Shown: positions 33,254 to 41,346, numbered from the stretch's first letter. The stretch is DNA of 51,185 nt from Bacillota bacterium (GCA_017577895.1 PKQY01000009.1:1-51185); one strand, 5' to 3'. A program made the numbers and translations. The notes: generated by a model from the sequence alone, not told the origin.

Positions 33254-34365
33254 TCCAAAATGATGCCGGCGGCCTGCAACGACGCATACGGCTTCCCGGC
33301 CCGCGCCGCCGCCTCCCGCATCATCTGCAACAGCCCGGGACGGTGCAAGAGGTGTCGGACCAAGTCGGCCACCTCTTCCATCGTCTCCGCCTTCAAGGCG
33401 ACCCGCTGCTGCACGAGGAAGCGGCTGTTTCGTTCTTCTTGTCCGGGGATGGGCTGCATGATGATCAACGGCAGCCCGCTGGCCAGCGCTTCGGACGCGC
33501 TCAAGCCCCCCGGTTTGGAAATCAACAAATCGGCGGCCAACATAAAATCTTCCATGTTGTCGACGTATCCGTACAGGCGCAGCGGATGCCGCAGGCGGGG
33601 TTTTTCATCCAGCAACTTCAGGTATAATTCGGTATTTTGTCCGGTGATGACGCCGAGGACGAACTCGTCTTCCAACGCGTCCAGCAGTTGAACCACTTGT
33701 TCCAGCGGCCCGTAGCCGCTGCCCCCGCCGGTAATCAGCAAAAACGGCTGTTGTTCGTCGATGCCCAGCCGTTTCCGGACCGCCGCCCGATCGCGCTGGC
33801 GAAAGAGGGGGGCAAACTTTAAATCGATGGGGATGCCGGTGACATAAATTTTGTACGCTTCGACATCAAACCGCCGGATGATTTTTTGTTTGAGCTGTTC
33901 GTTGCTGACGAGGTAAAAATCCACTCCGCCATGCACCCAAAAGCCGTTCAGATCAAAATCGGTGATGGCCGCCCCGAGGGTAAACGTCGCCTTTTTTCGC
34001 TTCATAAACGCGAAGGCGCCCAACGAAAACGCGTGGGTGCACACGACGACATCCGGCTTCTCGGCTTCCACCAATTCCTCCAACTTCAAAGCCACCGTCC
34101 GGGCCAGGGCTTCCTTAAACAGAACGCTGGTCACCCGTTCGCTCTCGTAAGCCCATCCCCACATTTTGGGCGCCACTTTCAACGTGTTCATATACAGTTT
34201 CCGCACCGTTTTTTCCAAGGCGGAACTGACCAACGGCATGGTGGTGACCAATTTGGTCTCCACCTCCGGTGCCACCAGTTGTAACGCCTGCTGGATCGCT
34301 TCTGCCGCGCGGAGATGGCCATGCCCGGCAATCGTCTCCGTGACGAGCAACACTTTTCCTGGCAT
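33208..34365 (-). CDS. MGDG synthase-family glycosyltransferase (UgtP/YkoN-like)
   Basis: GT28-like enzyme likely to transfer a sugar to diacylglycerol, or a related reaction, at the inner face of the membrane. The 385-residue protein starts MPGKVLLVTETIAGHGHLRA and has the N-domain LVTTMPLVSSALEKTVRKLY, VCTHAFSLGAFA, TDFDLNGFWVHGGVDFYLV, GIPIDLKF and the sugar-nucleotide site LLITGGGSGYGPLEQVV plus LLISKPGGLSASEALASGLP. AGGAGGAGCGCG precedes the ATG. A ykoP homologue lies upstream, as in bacilli. Confidence 0.9.
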   Translation of the reverse strand: MPGKVLLVTETIAGHGHLRAAEAIQQALQLVAPEVETKLVTTMPLVSSALEKTVRKLYMNTLKVAPKMWGWAYESERVTSVLFKEALARTVALKLEELVEAEKPDVVVCTHAFSLGAFAFMKRKKATFTLGAAITDFDLNGFWVHGGVDFYLVSNEQLKQKIIRRFDVEAYKIYVTGIPIDLKFAPLFRQRDRAAVRKRLGIDEQQPFLLITGGGSGYGPLEQVVQLLDALEDEFVLGVITGQNTELYLKLLDEKPRLRHPLRLYGYVDNMEDFMLAADLLISKPGGLSASEALASGLPLIIMQPIPGQEERNSRFLVQQRVALKAETMEEVADLVRHLLHRPGLLQMMREAAARAGKPYASLQAAGIILDYLALPVLETPMPSN

Positions 34366-34945
34366 CGCGCTCCTCCTGTAGGCCGCCGTATTTTTCGTAC
34401 AATTGCTCCTTCGTCATAAACAACTGCCTGACAGTCAACTTTTCCGGGTTGCGCCGAAGCCGGCGCTTCCCTTCCGGATGGCAGATTCCCAACATCCACA
34501 GCAGGTAGCGATTTTTGAGCCAATTGAACACGGAAGGGGGCAATTCGGCCACCGTAAAACCGAGCTGGGTCGCCCCTCGGTACAAGATGGTCGTGCCGAC
34601 GACTCCCTTGATGTACGGTTCCGCCGGATGGGTCCGAATGTAGTCGGCCAGCCCGGGCAGTGAACGGCGAATTTCCCGTAATGTCAACAGCCCCAATCGG
34701 TTTTGATGCGTAATACCCTGCAACTTGCGCATGAGCAAACAGTTATACAGATGAATTTTGCAAACGAGATCCCCGTTCTGAATCAACGCCCCATCCGGCG
34801 TTTGCAACAACGGCCCGTGATAGGGAACCACTTGCACGCGGAAAAGGTTTTCTCGTGCCGGATCCACCGGTTCCAGCTTCATGATGCGCTGATACGTTCG
34901 GTCAAAGAGTTGCCAGCACTTCAGCAACGTCCCGTTCATGACCAT
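34115..34945 (-). CDS. ykoP: YkoP-family protein with a run-on C-terminus
   Basis: The first 190 or so residues match YkoP-type proteins: FDRTYQRIMKLEPVDPAREN, IQNGDLVCKIHLYNCLLM, REIRRSLPGLADYI, IKGVVGTTILYRGATQLGF and a C-terminal QLFMTKEQLYEKYGG. Function unknown. The frame does not stop where the glycosyltransferase begins but continues to 34115, giving an 84-residue low-complexity tail rich in Gly, Arg and His. I infer that the tail is not part of the ancestral protein. ATG 34945 follows GGAAGGGG. Confidence 0.75.
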   Translation of the reverse strand: MVMNGTLLKCWQLFDRTYQRIMKLEPVDPARENLFRVQVVPYHGPLLQTPDGALIQNGDLVCKIHLYNCLLMRKLQGITHQNRLGLLTLREIRRSLPGLADYIRTHPAEPYIKGVVGTTILYRGATQLGFTVAELPPSVFNWLKNRYLLWMLGICHPEGKRRLRRNPEKLTVRQLFMTKEQLYEKYGGLQEERDARKSVARHGDDCRAWPSPRGRSDPAGVTTGGTGGGDQIGHHHAVGQFRLGKNGAETVYEHVESGAQNVGMGLRERTGDQRSV

Positions 34946-35028
34946 AACGCCCCTTCCTCTGTCCCAACAAATAGTATTGGACAGAAGAAGACGCTGCATG
35001 CATGCGGATGACGCTTTCGGCCATCCCG

Positions 35029-36234
35029 TTAAAAGTATTGAAATTCTTTTTTCGGCTGTCCGGGATAAAACCAGGTTGATTCGGTCCCTTCCACGGCCCG
35101 CTGAACCAGTTCTTCCACCGCCAAGTGCTTCTCCGCCGCTTCTGCCTCCTCCGGCCGAGGCCGGGTCTTGGGCGCTTTCGGCGTAAAAATGGTGCAGCAA
35201 TCTTCATACGGGAGGATGGACGTCTCATACGTCCCGATCTGTTTCGCCAAGGCGATGATTTCCTGCTTGTCGTAAGCCACCAACGGCCGAAGCACCGGCA
35301 GGCGGGTCACCTGGTTGATGGTGAGCATGCTTTCCAGCGTCTGGCTCGCCACTTGCCCGAGGCTTTCGCCGGTAGCCAGGGCCAGGGCTTTATACCGTTC
35401 GGCCAGGCGCTCGGCAATGCGGAACATCATGCGCCTCATGATGGTAATGCCGAGGGATTCGGGGCACGCCTTGCGAATTTCCGTCTGGATCTCCGTAAAC
35501 GGCACGACGTGCAGCCGGATTTTCCCGCCGTACTCGGTCAAAATTTGCACGAGATCTTCGACCTTTTTGCGGGATTGCTCACTGGTAAACGGATAGCTGT
35601 GAAAATGAACCGCTTCCAGGCGCACCCCTCTTTTCATCGTCAACCAGCCCGCCACCGGGCTGTCAATGCCGCCGGAGAGCAACAACATGGCCTTGCCGCT
35701 GGCGCCGACCGGCAGACCGCCGGCGCCGGGAATGGCATCGGCAAACAAAAAGGCCCCTTCTTGCCGAATTTCGATCTGCACCTCCACATCCGGCTGGGAC
35801 AAATCCACTTGCACCGGTGCGTGGGCTTTGATGTACCCGCCGACGCGGCGGCTCACTTCCATGGACGTGAGCGGAAACCGTTTGTCCACCCGCCGTGTCT
35901 GCACGCGGAACGTCGCCGTCGGGGAAGAGCGTTCCGCCATCTGCCGCTGGACGAGTGACAACGCCGTCGCTTGGATGGCCGACAATTCCGGCAGCGCTTC
36001 CTCGACAAAACTGAAAGAGGAGATGCCGAACACGCGTTGCAGCCGGCGGGCCGCTTCGTCGGCGTCGGCTTCCGGGATCAACACGTACAGCCGGCCGTAG
36101 GCTTTCTCGATTTCCGCTTCCGCCAGCGGCTTTAACGCTTCCTTGATGTTTTGGACCAATTGGGCCTCAAAATCCCCGCGGTTTTTCCCCTTCAACGCCA
36201 ATTCGCCATAGCGAACCATGATCCGTTTTTTCAC
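35029..36234 (-). CDS. thiI: tRNA 4-thiouridine synthetase
   Basis: Adenylates U8 of tRNA and inserts sulfur from a persulfide, and supports thiamine synthesis in some species. The 401-residue protein has a ferredoxin-like and THUMP N-terminus (RYGELALKGKNRGDFE) and the PP-loop LLLSGGIDSPVAGW. No rhodanese domain is present, as in bacilli, where the adjacent cysteine desulfurase gives sulfur directly. Start GTG 36234 follows GGAGGTG at 5 bases. Two bases separate it from the desulfurase. Confidence 0.95.
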   Translation of the reverse strand: MKKRIMVRYGELALKGKNRGDFEAQLVQNIKEALKPLAEAEIEKAYGRLYVLIPEADADEAARRLQRVFGISSFSFVEEALPELSAIQATALSLVQRQMAERSSPTATFRVQTRRVDKRFPLTSMEVSRRVGGYIKAHAPVQVDLSQPDVEVQIEIRQEGAFLFADAIPGAGGLPVGASGKAMLLLSGGIDSPVAGWLTMKRGVRLEAVHFHSYPFTSEQSRKKVEDLVQILTEYGGKIRLHVVPFTEIQTEIRKACPESLGITIMRRMMFRIAERLAERYKALALATGESLGQVASQTLESMLTINQVTRLPVLRPLVAYDKQEIIALAKQIGTYETSILPYEDCCTIFTPKAPKTRPRPEEAEAAEKHLAVEELVQRAVEGTESTWFYPGQPKKEFQYF

Positions 36235-36236
36235 GC

Positions 36237-37379
36237 TTACACCTCCACCCATTTGCGGAGCTGTCCGACCGTATCCTGCAAGATGCGCACCGCTGCTTCA
36301 ATTTCTTCCTCGGTGTTGGCGTAACTGAGGCTCATGCGGATGGAAGTGGAGGCCCGCTCTTCCCCCAACCCCATGGCCAACAACACACGGCTCAATTGGT
36401 GTCGCCGGGCCGAACAGGCCGAAAGGGTCGACACGTACACCCCTTTTTGTTCCAAGGCGTGAATCAACACTTCCGGCTTGATGCCGGCAAAGGAAACGTT
36501 GAGAATGTGCGGCGCACCATCGGGTGGACTGTTGACCGTAGCCTCTGGTATTTGCTCAATGCCTTTTTGCAGCCGTTCCCGCAAACTCCGCAAACGGGCC
36601 GACTGCTGGTGGCGTTGTTGTTCCACCTTACCCATAGCCTGCACCATTCCGACAATGGCCGGCAAATTCTCGGTCCCGGAGCGTACGCCGCCTTCCTGGC
36701 CTCCGCCGGCCAACAGCGGCGTCAACATAACGCCTTTGCGGACGTACAGCAGTCCGGCTCCCCGCGGTCCGTGAAACTTATGGGCCGACAAACTGAGCAG
36801 ATCGATGCCCCACGCTTTGATGTCCAGCGGCAACTTGCCGAACCCTTGCACCGCATCCACATGAAACAACACGCGGCGGTACCGCTTCAACAGCTGGCCC
36901 ACTTGCGCCAACGGCTGCACCGACCCGGTCTCGTTGTTGACCCAGATGAGGCTGACGAGAATCGTATCGTCCCGAAGCGCCTGCTCCAGTTCCTTTAAGT
37001 TGATGTGGCCGTGGGCATCCACCGACAGGCGCGTCACTTCAAAACCGGCGGACTCCAGCTGGGCCATCGGCTGTTCCACCGACGGATGTTCCACGCTCGT
37101 GGTGATGATGTGTTTGCCCCGCCGGGCATATTGGAAGGCCGCTCCTTTGACGGCCAAATTGTTGCTTTCCGTCGCCGAAGAGGTAAACACAATTTCTTCC
37201 GCATCGACTTGCAAAATCCGGGCCGCCTGTAGACGGGCTTCCGACAAAAGCCGATGGGCCTTCTCGCCCAAATCGTGCAGGGATGACGGATTGGCAAAAT
37301 GGCGCGTCATGACATCCTGCACCGTCTGGACGACCTCCGGATATGGCATCGTCGTGGCACTGTTGTCCAAATAGATCAT
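36237..37379 (-). CDS. Cysteine desulfurase paired with ThiI (NifZ/IscS-like)
   Basis: PLP enzyme that makes a persulfide from cysteine. The 380-residue protein has DNSATTMPYPEV, TSSATESNNLAVKG, SVEHPSV, DAVQGFGKLPLD, the PLP-lysine block LSLSAHKFHGPRGAGLLY (Lys201) and the active Cys322 in TLSACSARRHQL. Paired with thiI, as nifZ in Bacillus subtilis. AAGGAG precedes the ATG. Two 13-bp repeats lie in its leader. Confidence 0.94.
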   Translation of the reverse strand: MIYLDNSATTMPYPEVVQTVQDVMTRHFANPSSLHDLGEKAHRLLSEARLQAARILQVDAEEIVFTSSATESNNLAVKGAAFQYARRGKHIITTSVEHPSVEQPMAQLESAGFEVTRLSVDAHGHINLKELEQALRDDTILVSLIWVNNETGSVQPLAQVGQLLKRYRRVLFHVDAVQGFGKLPLDIKAWGIDLLSLSAHKFHGPRGAGLLYVRKGVMLTPLLAGGGQEGGVRSGTENLPAIVGMVQAMGKVEQQRHQQSARLRSLRERLQKGIEQIPEATVNSPPDGAPHILNVSFAGIKPEVLIHALEQKGVYVSTLSACSARRHQLSRVLLAMGLGEERASTSIRMSLSYANTEEEIEAAVRILQDTVGQLRKWVEV

Positions 37380-37408
37380 GCTTGCGACTCCTTGTTCATT
37401 TCCGTAAC

Positions 37409-37434
37409 CGTTTTTCTTTAACGTTTTTCTTTAA
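37409..37434. repeat. 13-bp perfect tandem repeat upstream of the desulfurase gene
   Basis: Two identical adjacent 13-base units (37409-37421 and 37422-37434, CGTTTTTCTTTAA on the plus strand) lie 30 bases before the start of the desulfurase. They may bind a regulator or may only be slippage in an AT-rich leader. Confidence 0.85.
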
Positions 37435-37510
37435 TATATCATACACGTCCCGATGACGGGCGACCAGTTCCCCGCAACAGTTGTTTTCGCCGCCAGAAAG
37501 GCCGTCCAAA

Positions 37511-37551
37511 CATGAAACGGGCTGTCCTTTCTTTGCGCGAAAGGACAGCCC
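37511..37551 (-). terminator. Terminator of the lipoprotein gene
   Basis: A 13-bp perfect stem (37539-37551 with 37519-37531, GGGCTGTCC core) with a 7-base loop is followed on the minus strand by GTTTCATGTTT. It starts 7 bases after the lipoprotein stop. Confidence 0.75.
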
Positions 37552-37558
37552 GCAAAGG

Positions 37559-37816
37559 CTAACGGGTACGGTTGTGGTCCATCGGCTGAACCCGGTCCTG
37601 TCCCATCCAGTCGTGCCAGCGATTGCCCGTCCGCTTCAACCCGTCATCATCCCCGTACGGAAGGACCCCGTTGGCGTCGCCGTTGTCGGGGGCTATCAGG
37701 TCGTTGGGGTATTTGGTCCGGTCATTCATCTCATCGGCGGGCCGCTGAGCCGGCGTGCAAGCAGTCAACAACAAGGCCGAAAAACAGGTCACCATGAGGT
37801 AAACCGTCTTTTTCAC
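37559..37816 (-). CDS. Small lipoprotein of unknown function
   Basis: 85-residue protein with a lipoprotein signal peptide: basic KK, hydrophobic VYLMVTCFSALL and lipobox LTAC, so Cys20 would be lipidated. The mature part is short, Asp/Asn-rich and without hydrophobic core (NDLIAPDNGDANGVLPYGDD). I do not recognise a family. GTG start at 37816, with GAGGAGG 10 bases upstream. A single-gene unit with its own terminator. Confidence 0.75.
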   Translation of the reverse strand: MKKTVYLMVTCFSALLLTACTPAQRPADEMNDRTKYPNDLIAPDNGDANGVLPYGDDDGLKRTGNRWHDWMGQDRVQPMDHNRTR

Positions 37817-37901
37817 CGCCGTATCGCCTCCTCGGTTTCATCGATCACAGGGACCCTTTCCTTCTAGTACCCCATGATAGTATGAAACCTGGCGGCTTCC
37901 C

Positions 37902-38219
37902 TTATGCCTCAGCGTCTTTTTCAAACAACTCCAACTGCTTGTCGATGGCGTACCAACAGATCATTTGGTACAACTCCTGCACCATTTCCTCATCCAGCCC
38001 GCATTCTTTGGCACATTTGCCCACGTGTTCCAAAATTTCTTTATGGCGCATGGAGGTCGCCAAGCTGGTCACCGCTTTGGGGTCCTCCTTCAACAGGGCA
38101 ATCTGACGAATCAAGTCCATGCGCCGCTTCAACGCCTGTACAATCTCTTCGTCGATGCGGTCCACTTCCCGTCGCAACGCTTGAATTTTTTCCATCGTCT
38201 CCGGATCCAGATGAACCAT
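37902..38219 (-). CDS. Chorismate mutase type II-like protein
   Basis: 105-residue helical protein of the AroQ-type chorismate mutase fold. It shows LRREVDRIDEEIVQALKRRM, Lys in IALLKED, the Arg in SMRHKEIL and Gln in YAIDKQLE, which correspond to active-site positions of the family. Chorismate to prephenate conversion is therefore likely, but the usual RE after the loop is RH, so activity should be tested. ATG 38219 with AAAGGGTG upstream; the longer frame upstream is not supported. Confidence 0.78.
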   Translation of the reverse strand: MVHLDPETMEKIQALRREVDRIDEEIVQALKRRMDLIRQIALLKEDPKAVTSLATSMRHKEILEHVGKCAKECGLDEEMVQELYQMICWYAIDKQLELFEKDAEA

Positions 38220-38351
38220 GGCGGAACACCCTTTCACCGGCTTCACCGGATCATTATTGTCTTTACTTTCAAAAAAACACATCGGACCGCAAATGTCAAC
38301 GAGTCCGGAAGAAAATTTGGTTTTTCTCCAAAAAAACGAGCGTTTTCGCCA

Positions 38352-38384
38352 CAAAAAAACCCCATCTCGTGCCAGAGATGGGGT
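38352..38384 (-). terminator. Terminator of the thioesterase gene
   Basis: A 10-bp stem (38375-38384 with 38359-38368, ACCCCATCTC) with a 6-base loop, followed on the minus strand by seven T. It begins 23 bases after the thioesterase stop. Confidence 0.9.
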
Positions 38385-38406
38385 GATCTTGCCAAAACCT
38401 TTTTGT

Positions 38407-38864
38407 TCAACGCTTCTCCAACCGGTAAAACGTACCAGTGGATACGCTCAACAGCTCGCCATGTTCATTTTCGACCGTCGCCTCGGCAAACAGGACGCGC
38501 CGGCCTTCCCGCACGTAACGGGCCACCGCGATCAATTTGCCTCCGGTCGTCGACTTCAAATAAGATGTCTTCAGTTCCAACGTAACATACGGGGCCGTCT
38601 GATACCGAAAATTAAATGTCCGATGGCCGTGTCGGCAATATACGTGTATATTCCACCGTGAACCATCCCTAATGGGTTGTAGAGGACCGGCGTCACGGGA
38701 CATTCAATCCGGCATTCTCGACGGGTATCGTCATACGTGAATTGAAATTGCAAAAAACGAAACAGGAAGACGCGTTCCGGCGTCAATGCTGCTTCTTCCC
38801 AAGCTTCTGCTGCCCGTCGCTGCAATGCTTCTTTCGTCCACTGGAATTCTTGTGCTTCCGTCAA
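38407..38864 (-). pseudogene. PaaI-type hotdog thioesterase, broken by a one-base frameshift
   Basis: The first frame encodes a TTG-started, 8 bases after AAAGGAG, thioesterase N-terminus with LYNPLGMVHGGIYTYIADTA, the hotdog helix block. From the run of four A at 38608-38611 (plus strand) the sequence continues in another frame as YQTAPYVTLELKTSYLKS and ATVENEHGELLSVSTGTFY, the rest of the same fold. One extra T in the sense strand would join the two into 152 residues, the usual PaaI length. It may be a real mutation, a slippage site or a sequencing error. The substrate would be an acyl-CoA. Confidence 0.85.
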
Positions 38865-38888
38865 TGTCCGAACTCCTTTTACGCATGT

Positions 38889-39137
38889 TTAACGCATGGC
38901 GTAACGCATCCGATACAATTCGACGAGGTGGGAATATTTGCCTTTCCGGTGATCAATGGCTTCTTGCAGTTCGAAGACGACTTCCACCGGCAGCTGACAA
39001 ATATCGGCAATATCCCAATACGTCAAATGAATTTTGGGGTTGACCAGGTAAGAAATCGCTTTCAATTCTTTTTCGTTCCCGTTGGCCAACTGCTCTTTGC
39101 ACGCCCGGATAAACTCCCGCACTCTGTCCTCCAGCAT
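38889..39137 (-). CDS. Uncharacterised 82-residue protein
   Basis: Small, mostly helical soluble protein that I do not recognise. It reads MLEDRVREFIRACKEQLANG, then TYWDIADICQLPVEVVFELQ, which looks like a helix-turn-helix-like segment, then a basic HRKGKYSHLVELYRMRYAMR. ATG 39137 follows GGGGGAGA. It has a long leader with a cre-like operator and lies 24 bases before the thioesterase, so the two are probably cotranscribed. A role in carbon-dependent regulation is inference only. Confidence 0.72.
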   Translation of the reverse strand: MLEDRVREFIRACKEQLANGNEKELKAISYLVNPKIHLTYWDIADICQLPVEVVFELQEAIDHRKGKYSHLVELYRMRYAMR

Positions 39138-39177
39138 GTTGTCTCCCCCTTCAAACAATATCCATTTTTTGGAAATC

Positions 39178-39191
39178 AGTAAGCGTTTACA
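39178..39191 (-). promoter_or_regulatory. cre-like CcpA operator
   Basis: TGTAAACGCTTACT on the minus strand matches the cre consensus TGTAANCGNTTACA at 13 of 14 positions (and the looser WTGNAANCGNWWNC type). It lies about 65-75 bases after the likely transcription start, in the leader of the 82-residue gene, where CcpA could act as a roadblock. Confidence 0.65.
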
Positions 39192-39260
39192 ATTCCTTGA
39201 ACCCATCCCACCCTCGTCATAGGCACACTGGGGCCTTGGATCTCTATTTCTGCTACCCAT

Positions 39261-39290
39261 TACATATCATTTTTCTCAGGAATCTGTCAA
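39261..39290 (-). promoter_or_regulatory. Sigma-A promoter of the 82-residue gene
   Basis: A perfect TTGACA (39285-39290) and TATGTA (39261-39266), 18 bases apart, on the minus strand. The leader would be about 115 bases and includes the cre-like site. Confidence 0.55.
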
Positions 39291-39307
39291 TCATGCCGCC
39301 ATGATTG

Positions 39308-39345
39308 AAAAAAAGGGGATTCCGCCTTCGAACCGACGGAACCCC
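39308..39345 (-). terminator. Terminator of the flavoprotein gene
   Basis: GGGGTTCCG (39337-39345) pairs with CGGAATCCCC (39315-39324) with one bulge, followed on the minus strand by seven T. It ends the gene at 39352-39915. Confidence 0.88.
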
Positions 39346-39351
39346 ATCTCG

Positions 39352-39915
39352 TCATTTTTGCAAAACGTCGTGGTCGACGTACCGTTCCCCGTTCATTTCA
39401 CTGAGCAAATTGATGGCTACCTTGGCACCGTCGCCGGCGGTGATAATCGTGTGGACACTCACCCCGGCACACGTGCCGGCCGCCCAAATGCCCGGGATGT
39501 TGGTCCGACCGTCCGGGTCGGTTTTGACCACGGTCTTGATCCGGGGTTCGGTACCCGGCACCGTCTCCACTCCGGCCGCCTGAGCCAGTTCCACCGAGGC
39601 CCCGGTGGCCAAGATGACATAACGGGCCTCATACGTTCCCGTATCGGTCGCCAGTTCAAACCCTTCGCCTTTCCGTTGGATGCCGGTGACTTTCGTTTTC
39701 ACCAACTGGGCCCCAAAACGGGTCGCCTGCCGGTGTCCGAGATCGACCAAATCGCTGCCGGAAATTTTCTCGACGCCATAGTGGTTTTCCACCCAAGCCC
39801 GCCGGGTCAATCCTTGATCGTTGTCCAGCAACACCACTTTTTTCCCGGCTTTGGCGATAAACAACGCCGCGCTGGCCCCCGCCGGCCCGGCGCCGACAAC
39901 GGCGACGTCGTACAT
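39352..39915 (-). CDS. One-domain FAD-dependent thioredoxin reductase-like protein
   Basis: 187-residue flavoprotein resembling only the FAD part of thioredoxin reductase. It has the Rossmann motif VAVVGAGPAGASAALFIAKA, the FAD segment YVILATGASVEL and the C-terminal GIWAAGTCAGVSVHTIITAG. No NADPH domain or CxxC is present: the lengths of classical enzymes are near 310. Redox partner and substrate are unknown. ATG 39915 with GGAG at 6 bases; the longer upstream frame is not supported. Confidence 0.85.
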   Translation of the reverse strand: MYDVAVVGAGPAGASAALFIAKAGKKVVLLDNDQGLTRRAWVENHYGVEKISGSDLVDLGHRQATRFGAQLVKTKVTGIQRKGEGFELATDTGTYEARYVILATGASVELAQAAGVETVPGTEPRIKTVVKTDPDGRTNIPGIWAAGTCAGVSVHTIITAGDGAKVAINLLSEMNGERYVDHDVLQK

Positions 39916-40079
39916 GGTCCCACTCCTTTCGTTTTTTTGACAATCGTCCCATTTCATAGTAAAGGATTTCGAATCAAAAACAAAGCATCGTCGACGGCCG
40001 CAATGTGCTATTGCCAAAACGGGACAAAGGTGATACAAACAAAGGAAAACGAGGTCGAATACGATGTGTAGGGGGCGCC

Positions 40080-40865
40080 ATGCAACGCTATTTCGTATCA
40101 CCGGAACAGATGACCGACACGACGGTCTGCATTGAAGGAGAAGATGTCCATCATCTCGTCCGCGTCATGCGCTGCAAGCCGGGCGACCGCATCATCTGCA
40201 GCAACGGTTGCGGCCGGGATGTGTTGGCCGTCATTGCCGCGATTCAGGAATCATCGGTCACGGCCAATATCATCCAGGAATTAGAAGAACACCGGGAACT
40301 ACCGGTGGAGGTCACCGTCGCTCAAGGCTTGCCCAAAGGGGACAAAATGGACTGGGTGGTGCAAAAGTGTACCGAAATGGGGGTCCGCCGCATCATCCCC
40401 TTTACCTCGTCGCGCACCGTCGTCCTGTTGAATGAAGAAAAAGGGGCGCGCCGCCGGAATCGGTGGCAAAAGATCGCAAAAGAAGCGGCTGAACAAGCCC
40501 AGCGGAGCGTGATTCCGGTCATCGAACCGCCCGTCTCCTGGCTCCAGCTGTTGGCCTTGGAAGAGCAGTTCGACGCGGCGCTTTTGGCGTACGAAGGAGA
40601 AGGAACCATATCGTTGAAACGGGCGCTTGAGCCGACTAAACCGGGAAGCCGCATCTTGCTGGTCATCGGTCCGGAAGGCGGTTTTGACCCGTCGGAAGTG
40701 GAACAAGCCGTCGCCCAAGGCATGATTCCCATATCCCTCGGCAAAAGAATCTTGCGCACAGAAACGGCCGCTTTATATGCGTTGGCCGCCATTTCCTACG
40801 AATACGAATCGGGCCACTTTACGGAACAAGGAATGTATAAGGAAACCACTTCCACCGCCCGGTGA
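40080..40865 (+). CDS. rsmE: 16S rRNA (uracil-1498-N3)-methyltransferase
   Basis: SAM-dependent SPOUT-class enzyme that methylates U1498 of 16S rRNA. The 261-residue protein starts MQRYFVSPEQMTD and has GEDVHHLVRVMRCKPGD, QGLPKGDKMDWVVQKCTEMG, RWQKIAKEAAEQAQRSVIP, IGPEGGFDPSEVEQA and SLGKRILRTETAALYALA, the knot region. AGGGGG precedes the ATG at 40080. Confidence 0.95.
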   Translation: MQRYFVSPEQMTDTTVCIEGEDVHHLVRVMRCKPGDRIICSNGCGRDVLAVIAAIQESSVTANIIQELEEHRELPVEVTVAQGLPKGDKMDWVVQKCTEMGVRRIIPFTSSRTVVLLNEEKGARRRNRWQKIAKEAAEQAQRSVIPVIEPPVSWLQLLALEEQFDAALLAYEGEGTISLKRALEPTKPGSRILLVIGPEGGFDPSEVEQAVAQGMIPISLGKRILRTETAALYALAAISYEYESGHFTEQGMYKETTSTAR

Positions 40866-40875
40866 GAAGTGGTTT
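40843..40875. other. Hairpin spanning the end of rsmE
   Basis: AAACCACTTC (40843-40852) pairs with GAAGTGGTTT (40866-40875) and an inner CACC/GGTG extends it. No T run follows on the plus strand; on the minus strand TTTCCTT follows. It may act as a weak bidirectional terminator between two convergent genes. Confidence 0.5.
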
Positions 40876-40881
40876 GGAACG

Positions 40882-41346
40882 TCACCGCACAAAATACGGC
40901 GAAAACAGCAGGGCACCCAGCACGGCCAAACCGCCCAACACCATGGCCCAAATGCCCAACGTATGGGCGCCTTGTCGATAACTGAAATAGCCAAAGGCGA
41001 CGCCTGCAATGCCTAAAATGACGGGAAACATGAAAAAAGCCAATATGGACAAGACAATGCCGGTCCATCCCAGCCCTTGTCCACCCAGCCCGTCGTCGGC
41101 GCGCCTCCTTTCGTCCGCCGCATTCCTTTCGCCATGTGGCCACGGTGGCGCCACTTCCTGGGCCAGTTCGGCATCGAACGCGCTCTCTTCTCGTGCCAGT
41201 TTCGCTTCCGGCGATTCAGGAACATCGTCGTGGACACCGGCTCCGGCGGACGAATCCTCACTCGCCGTGGTGCCGATGACTTTTTCCAAAGGATGTTCCG
41301 CCCGGTTTTGCAGCGGTTGTCGATCTTCCTGTTGTTCTTGGGTCAT
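40882..41346 (-). CDS. DUF4190-like membrane protein
   Basis: 154-residue protein. The first 95 residues are acidic, disordered and rich in Glu, Gln and Ala; then two membrane helices follow (IVLSILAFFMFPVILGIAGV and LGIWAMVLGGLAVLGALLF) joined by AFGYFSYRQGAH, the DUF4190 pattern. ATG 41346 follows GGGGGGTGTGAC. Function unknown. Confidence 0.75.
   Translation of the reverse strand: MTQEQQEDRQPLQNRAEHPLEKVIGTTASEDSSAGAGVHDDVPESPEAKLAREESAFDAELAQEVAPPWPHGERNAADERRRADDGLGGQGLGWTGIVLSILAFFMFPVILGIAGVAFGYFSYRQGAHTLGIWAMVLGGLAVLGALLFSPYFVR

Noticed and set aside
34115..34370. A separate third gene in the ykoP run-on region
   Set aside because: No start with a ribosome site; the strong AGGAGG serves the glycosyltransferase start at 34365.
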